This document shows, in pieces, positions 1-6,613 of a stretch of DNA of 10,637 bases. Location of the stretch: assembly GCA_020431945.1 (NCBI GenBank), contig JAGQHH010000567.1:1-10637 (forward strand), read 5' to 3'. Origin of the DNA: Cyanobacteria bacterium HKST-UBA02. Lineage in GTDB: Bacteria > Cyanobacteriota > Vampirovibrionia > Obscuribacterales > Obscuribacteraceae. A model generated the notes under the pieces. It saw only the letters and a program-made list of their open reading frames with translations, searched no databases and was not told where the DNA came from. Numbering within the stretch: position 1 is the stretch's first letter; each line of letters begins with the position of its first letter. A program made the translations under genes and the position numbers.

Positions 1-137
1 CAGCGTAGGACATGGGAAGCGCGAAAAGACAGGCCCGGAGAAGGCTGGAGGGGATGGACGATTGCTTGTGACGACGATTGAAACGGAAGCAGAACTCGTC
101 CTGTTGCGGGTGCTCGTATATTTTTCGAAATCAGCCT

Positions 138-194
138 AAATGCGGCATATATTTCTCAGATTTTCCCCCTCTTGAAGCAATATATGCCGCACTT
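138..194. repeat. Long inverted repeat, 13-bp perfect arms
   Basis: TGCGGCATATATT at 141-153 is exactly complementary to AATATATGCCGCA at 179-191, with a 25-base pyrimidine-rich spacer. The stem continues outward with two more pairs after one mismatch. The left arm begins right after the TAA (137-139) that closes an open plus-strand frame. On the minus strand the stem is followed by TTTAGG, which is too short a T-run for a textbook terminator. It could be a bidirectional transcript end, an operator, or the ends of a very small mobile element. The sequence does not decide between these. Confidence 0.55.
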
Positions 195-495
195 GACCAC
201 CGGTATAGTCTCTGCATCTTCGGGTGATGTAGGCACTGAAGATGCTGACTCGAGCCTGTGAGGGGTGAACCTGTCATAGTTCGAGTGTTCTACGACTCTA
301 ATTGAAACGGAGCCAGCCGCAAAGTGCTCAGCTTTGATCATGACCAGGACCTGAGTCTGAATAATGTGTCTTTTGGAAGATGGTTCCAGACGATACGGCT
401 AAACATCCGTCGGAACAGAGGTTATAGCCCTACAGCCAGAATGCTGGGCTGGAAGGATGATTCGGAAGCGACCCCACAGATAGGTATTGTCATCA

Positions 496-535
496 GGAAG
501 CTGCCAGAACCTGTGTTGCGATTGTGGCAGCTTCC
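496..535 (-). terminator. Hairpin 3' of the barrel gene, possible transcript end
   Basis: GGAAGCTGCCA at 496-506 pairs perfectly with TGGCAGCTTCC at 525-535, giving an 11-bp stem around an 18-base loop. It begins 11 bases beyond the TAG stop of the minus-strand barrel gene, where a terminator or 3'-end stabilising stem of the block would be expected. There is no T-run after the stem on the minus strand, and the loop is long for an intrinsic terminator. A Rho-type or processed 3' end is equally possible. Confidence 0.4.
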
Positions 536-546
536 CGTGCCGAATG

Positions 547-1965
547 CTACATCTTGCCCGGCCTTAACCGAAGGAAGAACTTGACACCGACCGGCATATC
601 ACCATAAATCGAGTTCAAATGAGCCGGCGCGTCGTAAAACGTGACCTCGCCGCCCATGCTCAGGCGAAGATCCGTCGTCGTCCAGACGTCTCTGCCGACT
701 CCAAGAGTAAAGGCATTGATGCGAGCGGACTCAGGCAACAGGTGATGATCATCATCATGATAGTCGAATCCCCGCTTGCCGAAAATATTCTCTTCGCTCA
801 GTCCGTGCTTTGAAGCGCTTTCGAAGCGGGCCCAGGCATAATTGGTGTCGAGGAAGTTGGCACTCGTCTCCAGTAGATATGAGTCGGAGCTACCATTGGC
901 GGTGGCATTTCTTCCCCACACGGCGGTGGTAGCCCAATTGCCGTCGTCCCAGCGCCTGTTATACATGATTGACGCTGTCGTGCGAGCCACATCGCCTGGT
1001 TCGTGAGCTTCAGGATTCTTCAGACGACCGTGCGAAACCTGCATCACCCAATTCGGTGTCGGTGCAAACGAGAGCCTGGCGCTCCAGGAGTCAAGATTGC
1101 CCGGAGTGATGGTGAGCCTGTTTTCTCCTGGTTCCCGGCCATGGAATCCCGAGCCCTCCAGTCTGAATTTACCGATGTCCGCGCCGAAAGTGACCACGCC
1201 ATTACTTATGTGGGTCGCATCCTGCCAGTGATGTGCCAGGGGAACGCCCATAGCCGATTCCCTGTGCATGAAAGCCGGCGGTCCCAGGGCCGGCTCGCCT
1301 ACCGGTCCCCCGTACAAGAACAGAGACACGTCTCTTGAAAGTGGCAGGGCATAGCCTGCTGTCAATTCCATGACCAGATTATGCTGGTGTTGTGCATCGA
1401 CAATTTCTCTGCCCCGGTAAGTTTCGCCTGTCTGGAACAGCATCGGTGAGCCGGCACCCGGGATGGTGAATGGCTCGAGCGAGAACATTCCGCGCAGCAT
1501 TAGAGAACCGGCTGTGAGTTTGCGCTCTGCCATAATCATAGCCCAGTTAAGGGATTCCGCCTGGGTTGTCCCCCGCGGGCCGGTCTGAGCATTAATGCCG
1601 GCTCTGATGTCGCCATGAGCCATGATCGACCAGTCGCCCCAGTTGATGTGTAGCATGTATGCCGGAGTGTCCGCCGGGACCAGGCCTGTGCCCGAGCCGA
1701 GCGCGTTCATGGATTGGAACGGCCCGCCGAAGGCGCTATTCATCGACATTTTGCCGTCATGCTGGTGATGTTCGGTGCCGGCTACCGGCTCATGATCGTG
1801 CTCCGGCGGCAATCTGTCTTCGGGGCTCAGAGGATGATCGTGCCGAAGATGTTCGACTGGCGCTGCACATTCGTGTGGTCGAGCGTTTGAGTTAGAGGCC
1901 GAAAATGATAATGCCAGCAGAATCACGACTGCTGCTGCTGTCTTGCTAACAATTGTCAGTCTCAC
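547..1965 (-). CDS. His-rich exported protein, probable outer-membrane beta-barrel
   Basis: This 472-residue protein starts at a GTG preceded by AAAGGAG with six bases between; that ribosome-binding site lies inside the end of the citrate synthase gene, only 1 nt away. Residues 1-29 form a signal peptide (basic start, hydrophobic AAAVVILLALSFS, cleavage probably after SNSNA). Residues 30-72 are rich in His, Asp and Glu (HLRHDH, EHDHE, EHHQHDGKM), a likely soft metal-binding segment. The remaining 400 residues show alternating hydrophobic strands with aromatic girdles (for example HINWGDWSIMAHGDI, YNRRWDDGNWATTAVWG), typical of a barrel, and a second acidic-His patch, DYHDDDHH, near 390. Similar proteins are often found near metal-efflux genes; here the TerC gene is in the same block. 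The specific function is unknown; the barrel call is inferred from strand pattern only. Confidence 0.72.
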   Translation of the reverse strand: MRLTIVSKTAAAVVILLALSFSASNSNARPHECAAPVEHLRHDHPLSPEDRLPPEHDHEPVAGTEHHQHDGKMSMNSAFGGPFQSMNALGSGTGLVPADTPAYMLHINWGDWSIMAHGDIRAGINAQTGPRGTTQAESLNWAMIMAERKLTAGSLMLRGMFSLEPFTIPGAGSPMLFQTGETYRGREIVDAQHQHNLVMELTAGYALPLSRDVSLFLYGGPVGEPALGPPAFMHRESAMGVPLAHHWQDATHISNGVVTFGADIGKFRLEGSGFHGREPGENRLTITPGNLDSWSARLSFAPTPNWVMQVSHGRLKNPEAHEPGDVARTTASIMYNRRWDDGNWATTAVWGRNATANGSSDSYLLETSANFLDTNYAWARFESASKHGLSEENIFGKRGFDYHDDDHHLLPESARINAFTLGVGRDVWTTTDLRLSMGGEVTFYDAPAHLNSIYGDMPVGVKFFLRLRPGKM

Positions 1966-1966
1966 G

Positions 1967-3415
1967 TCAGTCTCCTTTCAAGTATAGAGCTGAAGCCGGC
2001 TCGATGTATTTTGAAAGCGGGCGGAAGAGTTTGTTGTCGCGGATTTGTTCGCGGATCTGCTCGCCCCAACCAATCATGCGGCTTGCGCAAAACGTTGAGC
2101 TGAATAGGCTCCGCGGAATGCCGACGTGGTCGAGCACAACCGCGGTCCAGAATTCCACGTTGACGCGAAGCGTGCGAACGCTGGTGCCGAGGCGAGTTGC
2201 CTTGGCTTTCTGCCGCTCTTCGAGCGCGGCGAGAATAGTCAGCTCGACTGCGCGCGCCAACTCAACCCGAGGGCTGTCCAGTCTTTCGGCAACATAGCGC
2301 AGGGTGCGAGCTCGCGGGTCCTCGGTACGATAGACACGGTGACCGAAGCCCATGAGCTTGCGGCCTTTCTCCAGCTGTTCCTTTACCCAGGGCTCTGCGT
2401 TTTCCCTGGTGCCGATAGCGTCGAGCATGTCCAGCACCGGCCCCGGCGCGCCGCCGTGCAGCGGACCGGAGAGAGTAGCGGTGGCGGCACTAAGGGCCGC
2501 GCCGACATCGGCTCCAGTTGAGACAGTGACTCTGCCGCTAAACGTCGATGCGTTGGAACCGTGATCCATGGTCAGGATCATGTAGATTTCGATGGCTTTC
2601 GTCTGTAGCTCGCTTGGCTTGGAGCCGAGCACGCCCCACAAGTAGCGCTGGGCGTAGCCGGTGTTACCGGGCTTCTTGATTGGCGCTTTGCCTGTGCGCA
2701 GAACTTCAATGATGGCAGGAGTGATGGCTGTAAGCGCCATAATCTCGCTGTCGACTTCGGCGAGGTCCCGGTCGAGCCAGGGCTTAAAGTCCCGCTTGTT
2801 GGCGATAGCTGAGATTGCGGTTCTCAGGGCCGAAAGTGGTTGATCGCCTCGCAGCTTCCTGACGAGATCGATTTCGCCTCGGGATAGAACCCCTGCTTTT
2901 TCGACTCGCTTTTTGAAGGTCAGAAGCGTTGCCGCATCGGGGAGCCTGCCCTCGCGCAAGAGCAACCAGACAGACTCGATACTATGCTCGACAGCCAGGT
3001 CGACAGCGTTGAAACCTCGATAAACGAGTCGTCCTTCTTCGCCGAAGACCTGTCCAAGAGCCGTCTCAAAGGCGACTACGCCTTCGAGCCCGGCCGAGAC
3101 TTCCTTGCGCCGTGCAGAGTCAGAGGCGAGCACTGAGACGCTCGCTTCACGGGAGGCAGTCTGAAGCGCCAGGTAAGCTGCATTTGAGCGATCGATCAGA
3201 TCTTCCAGATACTTGCCCTGGAGCGCCTCGTGCTCTTCTTCCGCTTTGTGGAGCGCAGCAAGAGCCGCCGGCTGGGCATCGGGGTGCTGGCATAGTGGAC
3301 GCACCTGGTCTATAAGCATCTCGAGCCGGCGCAGACTCCGACCAGCCATTATTCGACCGATCAGGATAGCGCTGGCGAAAATCACAATACACAGTGCTGT
3401 GACAAGGATCAACAT
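1967..3415 (-). CDS. gltA: Citrate synthase with N-terminal membrane anchor and helical linker
   Basis: Condenses acetyl-CoA and oxaloacetate to citrate, the entry step of the TCA cycle. The catalytic domain runs from about residue 109 (GLEGVVAFETALG) to the end. Key residues are in place: His285 (TMDHGSNAS), His320 (GPLHGG), His359-Arg360 (FGHRVYR) and Asp366 (EDPRAR), plus the C-terminal block DNKLFRPLSKYIEP. Ordinary enzymes of this type have about 370-430 residues and are soluble. This one has 482, with a membrane segment at residues 2-22, then basic RIMAGRSLRR, then about 80 residues of Ala/Glu/Leu-rich helix, possibly coiled coil. The positive residues after the segment predict N-terminus out and enzyme in the cytoplasm. 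Its ATG overlaps the rhomboid stop codon (TAATG), with AAAGGAAG upstream, so the two are probably translationally coupled. 2-Methylcitrate synthase activity cannot be excluded, but no prp genes are nearby. Confidence 0.9.
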   Translation of the reverse strand: MLILVTALCIVIFASAILIGRIMAGRSLRRLEMLIDQVRPLCQHPDAQPAALAALHKAEEEHEALQGKYLEDLIDRSNAAYLALQTASREASVSVLASDSARRKEVSAGLEGVVAFETALGQVFGEEGRLVYRGFNAVDLAVEHSIESVWLLLREGRLPDAATLLTFKKRVEKAGVLSRGEIDLVRKLRGDQPLSALRTAISAIANKRDFKPWLDRDLAEVDSEIMALTAITPAIIEVLRTGKAPIKKPGNTGYAQRYLWGVLGSKPSELQTKAIEIYMILTMDHGSNASTFSGRVTVSTGADVGAALSAATATLSGPLHGGAPGPVLDMLDAIGTRENAEPWVKEQLEKGRKLMGFGHRVYRTEDPRARTLRYVAERLDSPRVELARAVELTILAALEERQKAKATRLGTSVRTLRVNVEFWTAVVLDHVGIPRSLFSSTFCASRMIGWGEQIREQIRDNKLFRPLSKYIEPASALYLKGD

Positions 3416-4092
3416 TATCTTCCTTTCTGTTGATTCGGGTCAAAATGTTCGCAATCCACAATAGGCATTGACGAAGCTGCCGAACGGCTGCAGTAGCGCC
3501 ACATGAGAACAACACCGGCGGTGAAGCCGAACAAGTGAGCCAGATAACCGTTATGACTGTCGGTAGTTCCTTGCGCCATTTGCATCGAGCCGACTAGCTG
3601 GTCAGGCAGCCACCATGCCAGAACGAAGAGTCCACCAAGCGCAGCAAGGATCGTCAGGGGCGCGCGCCGACGAATGATGAGGATCAAGAAGGCGCCGATG
3701 ACACCAGCTATGCCACCGCTGGCTCCGATGAGCTGCACTGTCTGGTCGGCACTAAACGCCCATATTCCCAGAGCGCCGGCCACGCCGCTTGCCAGGTAGC
3801 AGGTTAGAAAACGCCTGACGCCAAGCTCTCGTTCTACAAGACTGCCGAAGAAAACAAGCGAAATCATGTTTATGAGCAGATGCGTAGAGCCTGCATGAAG
3901 AAACTGGTGAGTGAAAAGAGTCGCAATCTCGTGACCTACATGTTTGAGCGTATGTATGCTTTGCATAAGGCGAAGCGGGGTCATAGCCCAGTATTCAGTC
4001 GGGATTAGAGTAAACTGCAAGAGAAAGGTGACGAGATTGAGAAACACGAGTAGCGTAATCGCGATCGGATCATTCCTTCGAATTATGTTCAT
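3415..4092 (-). CDS. Rhomboid-family intramembrane serine protease
   Basis: Cleaves single-pass membrane proteins inside or near the bilayer. The protein is 225 residues from the ATG at 4092, chosen because AGAAAGAG lies just upstream; an in-frame GTG at 4113 would add seven residues but falls inside a hairpin and has no good ribosome-binding site. Numbering from the ATG, the oxyanion motif HLLIN (His71, Asn75), the nucleophile motif GASGG (Ser125) and the second catalytic residue His186 (YLAHLFGF) are all visible, on the usual six-helix core. The N-terminus is short and cytoplasmic-like (MNIIRRNDP). After the core there is a hydrophilic tail of about 30 residues. The stop overlaps the start of the membrane-anchored citrate synthase by one base, making that protein the obvious candidate partner or substrate. 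The family call is firm; the substrate is inference. Confidence 0.92.
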   Translation of the reverse strand: MNIIRRNDPIAITLLVFLNLVTFLLQFTLIPTEYWAMTPLRLMQSIHTLKHVGHEIATLFTHQFLHAGSTHLLINMISLVFFGSLVERELGVRRFLTCYLASGVAGALGIWAFSADQTVQLIGASGGIAGVIGAFLILIIRRRAPLTILAALGGLFVLAWWLPDQLVGSMQMAQGTTDSHNGYLAHLFGFTAGVVLMWRYCSRSAASSMPIVDCEHFDPNQQKGR

Positions 4093-4121
4093 AATTTTCT
4101 CTTTCTGGCGCACCTTGCGCC
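4093..4121 (-). promoter_or_regulatory. Stem-loop abutting the rhomboid ribosome-binding site
   Basis: Read on the minus strand, GGCGCA-AGG-TGCGCC forms a perfect 6-bp stem (4107-4121). Its last base is followed directly by AGAAAGAG and, six bases later, the ATG at 4092. This arrangement decides the start in favour of the ATG. It resembles the arrangement upstream of the RseP and repeat-protein genes. Confidence 0.5.
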
Positions 4122-4172
4122 GATCGACAGAGTCAAGGAGTCGGTTCCGCCAGCCCTTTTCTCGGAATGGTG

Positions 4173-5180
4173 CTAAGCAGCGCTACAATTGATTGTTTCG
4201 AGCGGTTTGAGACACAAGCACGCTCCGAGCTCCTCGAGGCGCAGTCCGAGCGGGCCGGCGAAAAGCCTGACGGTATTGTCCAGGAGAATTGATGTCGTGA
4301 CAGGCCCGACACCACCGGGAACCGGCGTTATCTTCTTGACCCTGTCGATCACTTTCTCGATCTGGACGCAGCCATTCACGCGGGAATCTCTGCGGACTAT
4401 GGCTGCATCTATGACAATCTGTCCCTTACCGACATGCTCTCGTTTGATGATGCCAGTGGCGCCGACGGCGGCTACCAGTACATCTTTGTCACGAGTGCTC
4501 ATCGGTAGATTTACCGTCTTTTTGCTGCACAGAGTAACCGTTGCGCCATCGTAGGCAAGCATCTGCGATAGAGGAAGACCTATCACCGGGCTGCAATTTA
4601 CAATCGCTACGGTTTTGCCGCTCAAGTCGCCCCCACAGGCCTCCATGATTAGAAGCCTAATGGCCGCCGGCGTGCACGGCAGGATCTCGGCTTCGCCATA
4701 AACCAATTTTTGCCTGTGATACGCGGTAACTCCTTCCGGATCTTTTGCTGGAGAAAGACACTCATGCGCAATTCTGCGCAAGCCTCTGTCGTGCATGGTC
4801 TGGACCAGGATACCGCTAATGTCCGGTCTCTGATTCAGGGCGCCGATAAGCCTTTCTATGTCCGCCGACCCGGCTCCGGAGGAGAGTCCGTAAACATGAA
4901 CAGGCATGCCGAGCCGTCTGGCTTGCCTGATAATCTCAGTGCGGTAGACTTGGTCGTCGGCGTTTTCGCCAAGATGAATGACCGCAAGACCCGGTGTCAG
5001 GGGGCTGTGATTCTTCAAGGCCCGCAACAATCGCAAGGTTCTGGCGTTGTTTTTGCGGGCAATCGGGGCTCCGTACAGGAGCCGCCCCTGATAAGAATCG
5101 AGCGCGCACAAAGTGCCGGAAGCACGAACGGCTCCTGGGGAATCCTTTGTGCGCCTGGTTTTTGGTATCATCGTTTCCAT
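4173..5180 (-). CDS. folD: FolD-like methylenetetrahydrofolate dehydrogenase/cyclohydrolase homologue with altered active site
   Basis: FolD normally converts 5,10-methylene-THF to 10-formyl-THF in two steps. Clear family blocks are GLAVIHLGENADDQVY (64-79), GILVQ (123-127), PCTP (168-171), the nucleotide-binding stretch SGKTVAIVNCSPVIGLP (187-203), VLVAAVGATGII (234-245) and ITPVPGGVGPVTTSILLDNTV (284-304). However, the catalytic lysine four residues after the conserved Tyr (Lys56 in E. coli) is Ile83 here; KDVDG is KDPEG (147-150), and the NADP-contacting GRS is NCS. Cyclohydrolase activity is therefore doubtful and cofactor use may differ. Length is 335 against about 285 usual, owing to a 35-residue N-terminal extension and a 25-residue tail. 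The ATG at 5180 has GAGGTGG six bases upstream. It lies 18 nt after the unknown 195-residue gene. The family call is sure; activity is not. Confidence 0.85.
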   Translation of the reverse strand: METMIPKTRRTKDSPGAVRASGTLCALDSYQGRLLYGAPIARKNNARTLRLLRALKNHSPLTPGLAVIHLGENADDQVYRTEIIRQARRLGMPVHVYGLSSGAGSADIERLIGALNQRPDISGILVQTMHDRGLRRIAHECLSPAKDPEGVTAYHRQKLVYGEAEILPCTPAAIRLLIMEACGGDLSGKTVAIVNCSPVIGLPLSQMLAYDGATVTLCSKKTVNLPMSTRDKDVLVAAVGATGIIKREHVGKGQIVIDAAIVRRDSRVNGCVQIEKVIDRVKKITPVPGGVGPVTTSILLDNTVRLFAGPLGLRLEELGACLCLKPLETINCSAA

Positions 5181-5198
5181 AATCCACCTCTTCTCGTC

Positions 5199-5786
5199 TC
5201 AAGCGACCTCGCGACGCCAGTGCGACACTATGGCAGGCACATCCGCGAAGGTTTCTCCTGTGTAGATAAGCGTGCGTGTCTCTCTGGTTACGGTCAGCGT
5301 GGCGCCCTGTCCTTCTGTCTTCTTCCAGCCGATCAAGATTTCGTCGCCGATATCAAGGCGAGCCAAAAGAGTCTGACAGTGGGTTAGTCCCTCGGCGCCA
5401 AAGTGCCGTTGACCCGAAAGAATCAAGTTCTTAGGATTGACATGATAGTAAATCTCGGTGATGCCGCTGTTTACTTTGTTTTGGCTGTACCACCAGCAGC
5501 GAGGATCAAGCAGAACTAGCGCCTGCCGGCTTGCCGGCTCGTCTCCGGCTGTTTTACTCAGCTCAGGACGCAGCTCGAACTTTCCGCCGGACAACTTGAG
5601 GGCTGCCCGGTAGAAACACTGAGGATGTTGATCCACCGTGGTCCTGAATTGAGCCAACAGTGATTCCGTAGCTACTACCGGCGTCTTGCAATCACCGATG
5701 TTGACAGCGGCCGCATCAGGCATCTCTCCGATTTCCATGCCTTCTTTCACGTGACCGTCGCCATAGATTGTGAATAATAGTGCCAT
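5199..5786 (-). CDS. Conserved-looking protein of unknown function, 195 residues
   Basis: I do not recognise this protein. It starts with ATG after AAAGGAG (AAAATC spacer) and ends 18 nt before the FolD-like gene. There is no signal peptide and no membrane segment, so it is predicted cytoplasmic. The composition is mixed and moderately polar, with likely beta strands (MALLFTIYGDGHV, QALVLLD, EIYYHV, EILIGW, ATLTVTRETRTLIYTG). Four cysteines (33, 57, 97, 137) are widely spaced and do not form a CxxC pair. A WWY triplet at 98-100 is notable. I considered a TerD-family role because TerC is next door, but the Asp-rich TerD calcium motifs are absent. Position in the compact downstream run suggests co-expression with the FolD-like gene. 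Coding status is supported by spacing, ribosome-binding site and length. Confidence 0.72.
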   Translation of the reverse strand: MALLFTIYGDGHVKEGMEIGEMPDAAAVNIGDCKTPVVATESLLAQFRTTVDQHPQCFYRAALKLSGGKFELRPELSKTAGDEPASRQALVLLDPRCWWYSQNKVNSGITEIYYHVNPKNLILSGQRHFGAEGLTHCQTLLARLDIGDEILIGWKKTEGQGATLTVTRETRTLIYTGETFADVPAIVSHWRREVA

Positions 5787-5832
5787 GATTTTCTCCTTTC
5801 CAGTTGATTCGTATTAACTGCCATCTTCTCCT

Positions 5833-6543
5833 TTACCTGTTCTTGAGCCGGATATTGAGCATCTCGACGAAGAGGGAGAAGGCCATCGCGAAAACGATGT
5901 AGCTCTTCGACACATGCAGACCGAAGCCCTCGGCTACAAGCAGTGCTCCTATGAGAAGCAGAAATGACAACGCCAGGATCTTGATCGATGGACGGCGGGC
6001 GATGAAATCGCTCACCGCACCGGAAGCCAGCATCATGATGCCGACAGCGATGACGATGGCGGCAACCATTACTGCAAGGTTGTTCACCATACCGACCGCT
6101 GTAATCACCGAGTCGAGGCTGAAGACGATGTCGATAAGCATGATCTGCACCACGGTCGCCACGGGCGACGTCCTCGTACTTGCTTCTCGCTCGTCTGCCG
6201 CATGACCACCGAGTTTCCCGTAAATCTCGGTGGTGCTCTTGAAAAGCAGAAAGAGACCACCGAGCAATAGAATCAGGTCACGACCAGAGACAGCGTGATC
6301 GAGTATTGGCATCAATAACAAGGGCGTAGTAAGCGACATGATGAATGAAAGCGAAAACAATAATCCAATACGTGTGACCAATGCTCCTGCAAGACCGAGT
6401 ATGCGGGCTTTGCCTTGCTGGTCGGCAGGCAACTCGCCAGCAATAATCGAGATGAATACGATGTTGTCGATACCTAGAATAATTTCAAGAGCCGTTAGCG
6501 TAACAAGCGCTCCCAGAATGGTGGGATCCATTAGAAAGTCCAT
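5833..6543 (-). CDS. TerC-family integral membrane protein (putative cation exporter)
   Basis: A 236-residue, roughly seven-helix membrane protein. The family's two acidic signatures are intact: LEIILGIDN (residues 19-27, Glu20 and Asp26) in helix 1 and DIVFSLDSV (138-146, Asp138 and Asp144) after the central loop. The gap between the halves is a hydrophilic stretch at about 106-127. TerC relatives are named for tellurite resistance, but several export manganese or calcium, often to supply secreted proteins or prevent Mn toxicity. Length fits the short YgdQ/YoaE-like branch without CBS domains. The ATG at 6543 has a near-perfect AAAGGAGGT five bases upstream, so this start is preferred over the ATG four codons in. 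It sits between rseP and an unknown cytosolic protein. No TerD/TerB genes are visible, so a classical ter operon is unlikely. The substrate is unknown. Confidence 0.9.
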   Translation of the reverse strand: MDFLMDPTILGALVTLTALEIILGIDNIVFISIIAGELPADQQGKARILGLAGALVTRIGLLFSLSFIMSLTTPLLLMPILDHAVSGRDLILLLGGLFLLFKSTTEIYGKLGGHAADEREASTRTSPVATVVQIMLIDIVFSLDSVITAVGMVNNLAVMVAAIVIAVGIMMLASGAVSDFIARRPSIKILALSFLLLIGALLVAEGFGLHVSKSYIVFAMAFSLFVEMLNIRLKNR

Positions 6544-6613
6544 TCGGACCTCCTTTTACATGTGGTGATACCAAAAGAAGCACCGGAGTGCCGGGACTGT
6601 CAGATTGCCGGGC

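Larger units (their letters stand above)
1..546. other. Gene-poor stretch downstream of the minus-strand block
   Basis: I find no convincing gene here. On the plus strand a frame is open from base 2 to a TAA at 137-139 (45 codons, no start inside the window); its end could be the C-terminus of a gene convergent with the block, but nothing in it is recognisable. The stretch contains two inverted repeats (138-194 and 496-535, listed separately) and an 11-base direct repeat, ATTGAAACGGA, at 77-87 and 301-311. Frames of 60-86 codons exist on both strands, but they lack a good ribosome-binding site and run through the inverted repeats. Confidence 0.5.

Noticed and set aside
2..139. Open plus-strand frame at the left edge, possible C-terminus of a convergent gene
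   Set aside because: Only 45 codons visible, no start in the window and no recognisable motif; kept as a remark in the description of 1-546.
77..311. Repeated ATTGAAACGGA (77-87 and 301-311), similar to the ATTGAAAC end of many CRISPR repeats
   Set aside because: Only two copies 224 bases apart, with no longer shared repeat and no regular spacers.
156..584. Frames of 61 codons (minus, 156-341) and 86 codons (plus, 324-584)
   Set aside because: No convincing ribosome-binding site. The first frame runs into the inverted repeat at 138-194. The second runs through the hairpin at 496-535 and overlaps the barrel gene end.
4710..5387. 225-codon plus-strand frame opposite the FolD-like gene
   Set aside because: It is antisense to two genes with clear start sites and, for FolD, clear motifs; its protein shows no domain.
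5747..5824. 25-codon minus-strand frame after terC, preceded by AAAGGAG, overlapping the start of the 195-residue gene
   Set aside because: The spacing from ribosome site to ATG is only three bases and the peptide has no feature; a coupling leader peptide is possible but unsupported.
5199..6543. Classical tellurite-resistance (ter) operon
   Set aside because: Only TerC is present; the neighbour lacks TerD-type acidic calcium motifs and the other genes are unrelated.
6544..6613. Possible terminator between rseP and terC (short GCAC/GTGC stem followed by TTCTTTT on the minus strand)
   Set aside because: The stem is only four base pairs with competing CCGG pairings, too weak to call.
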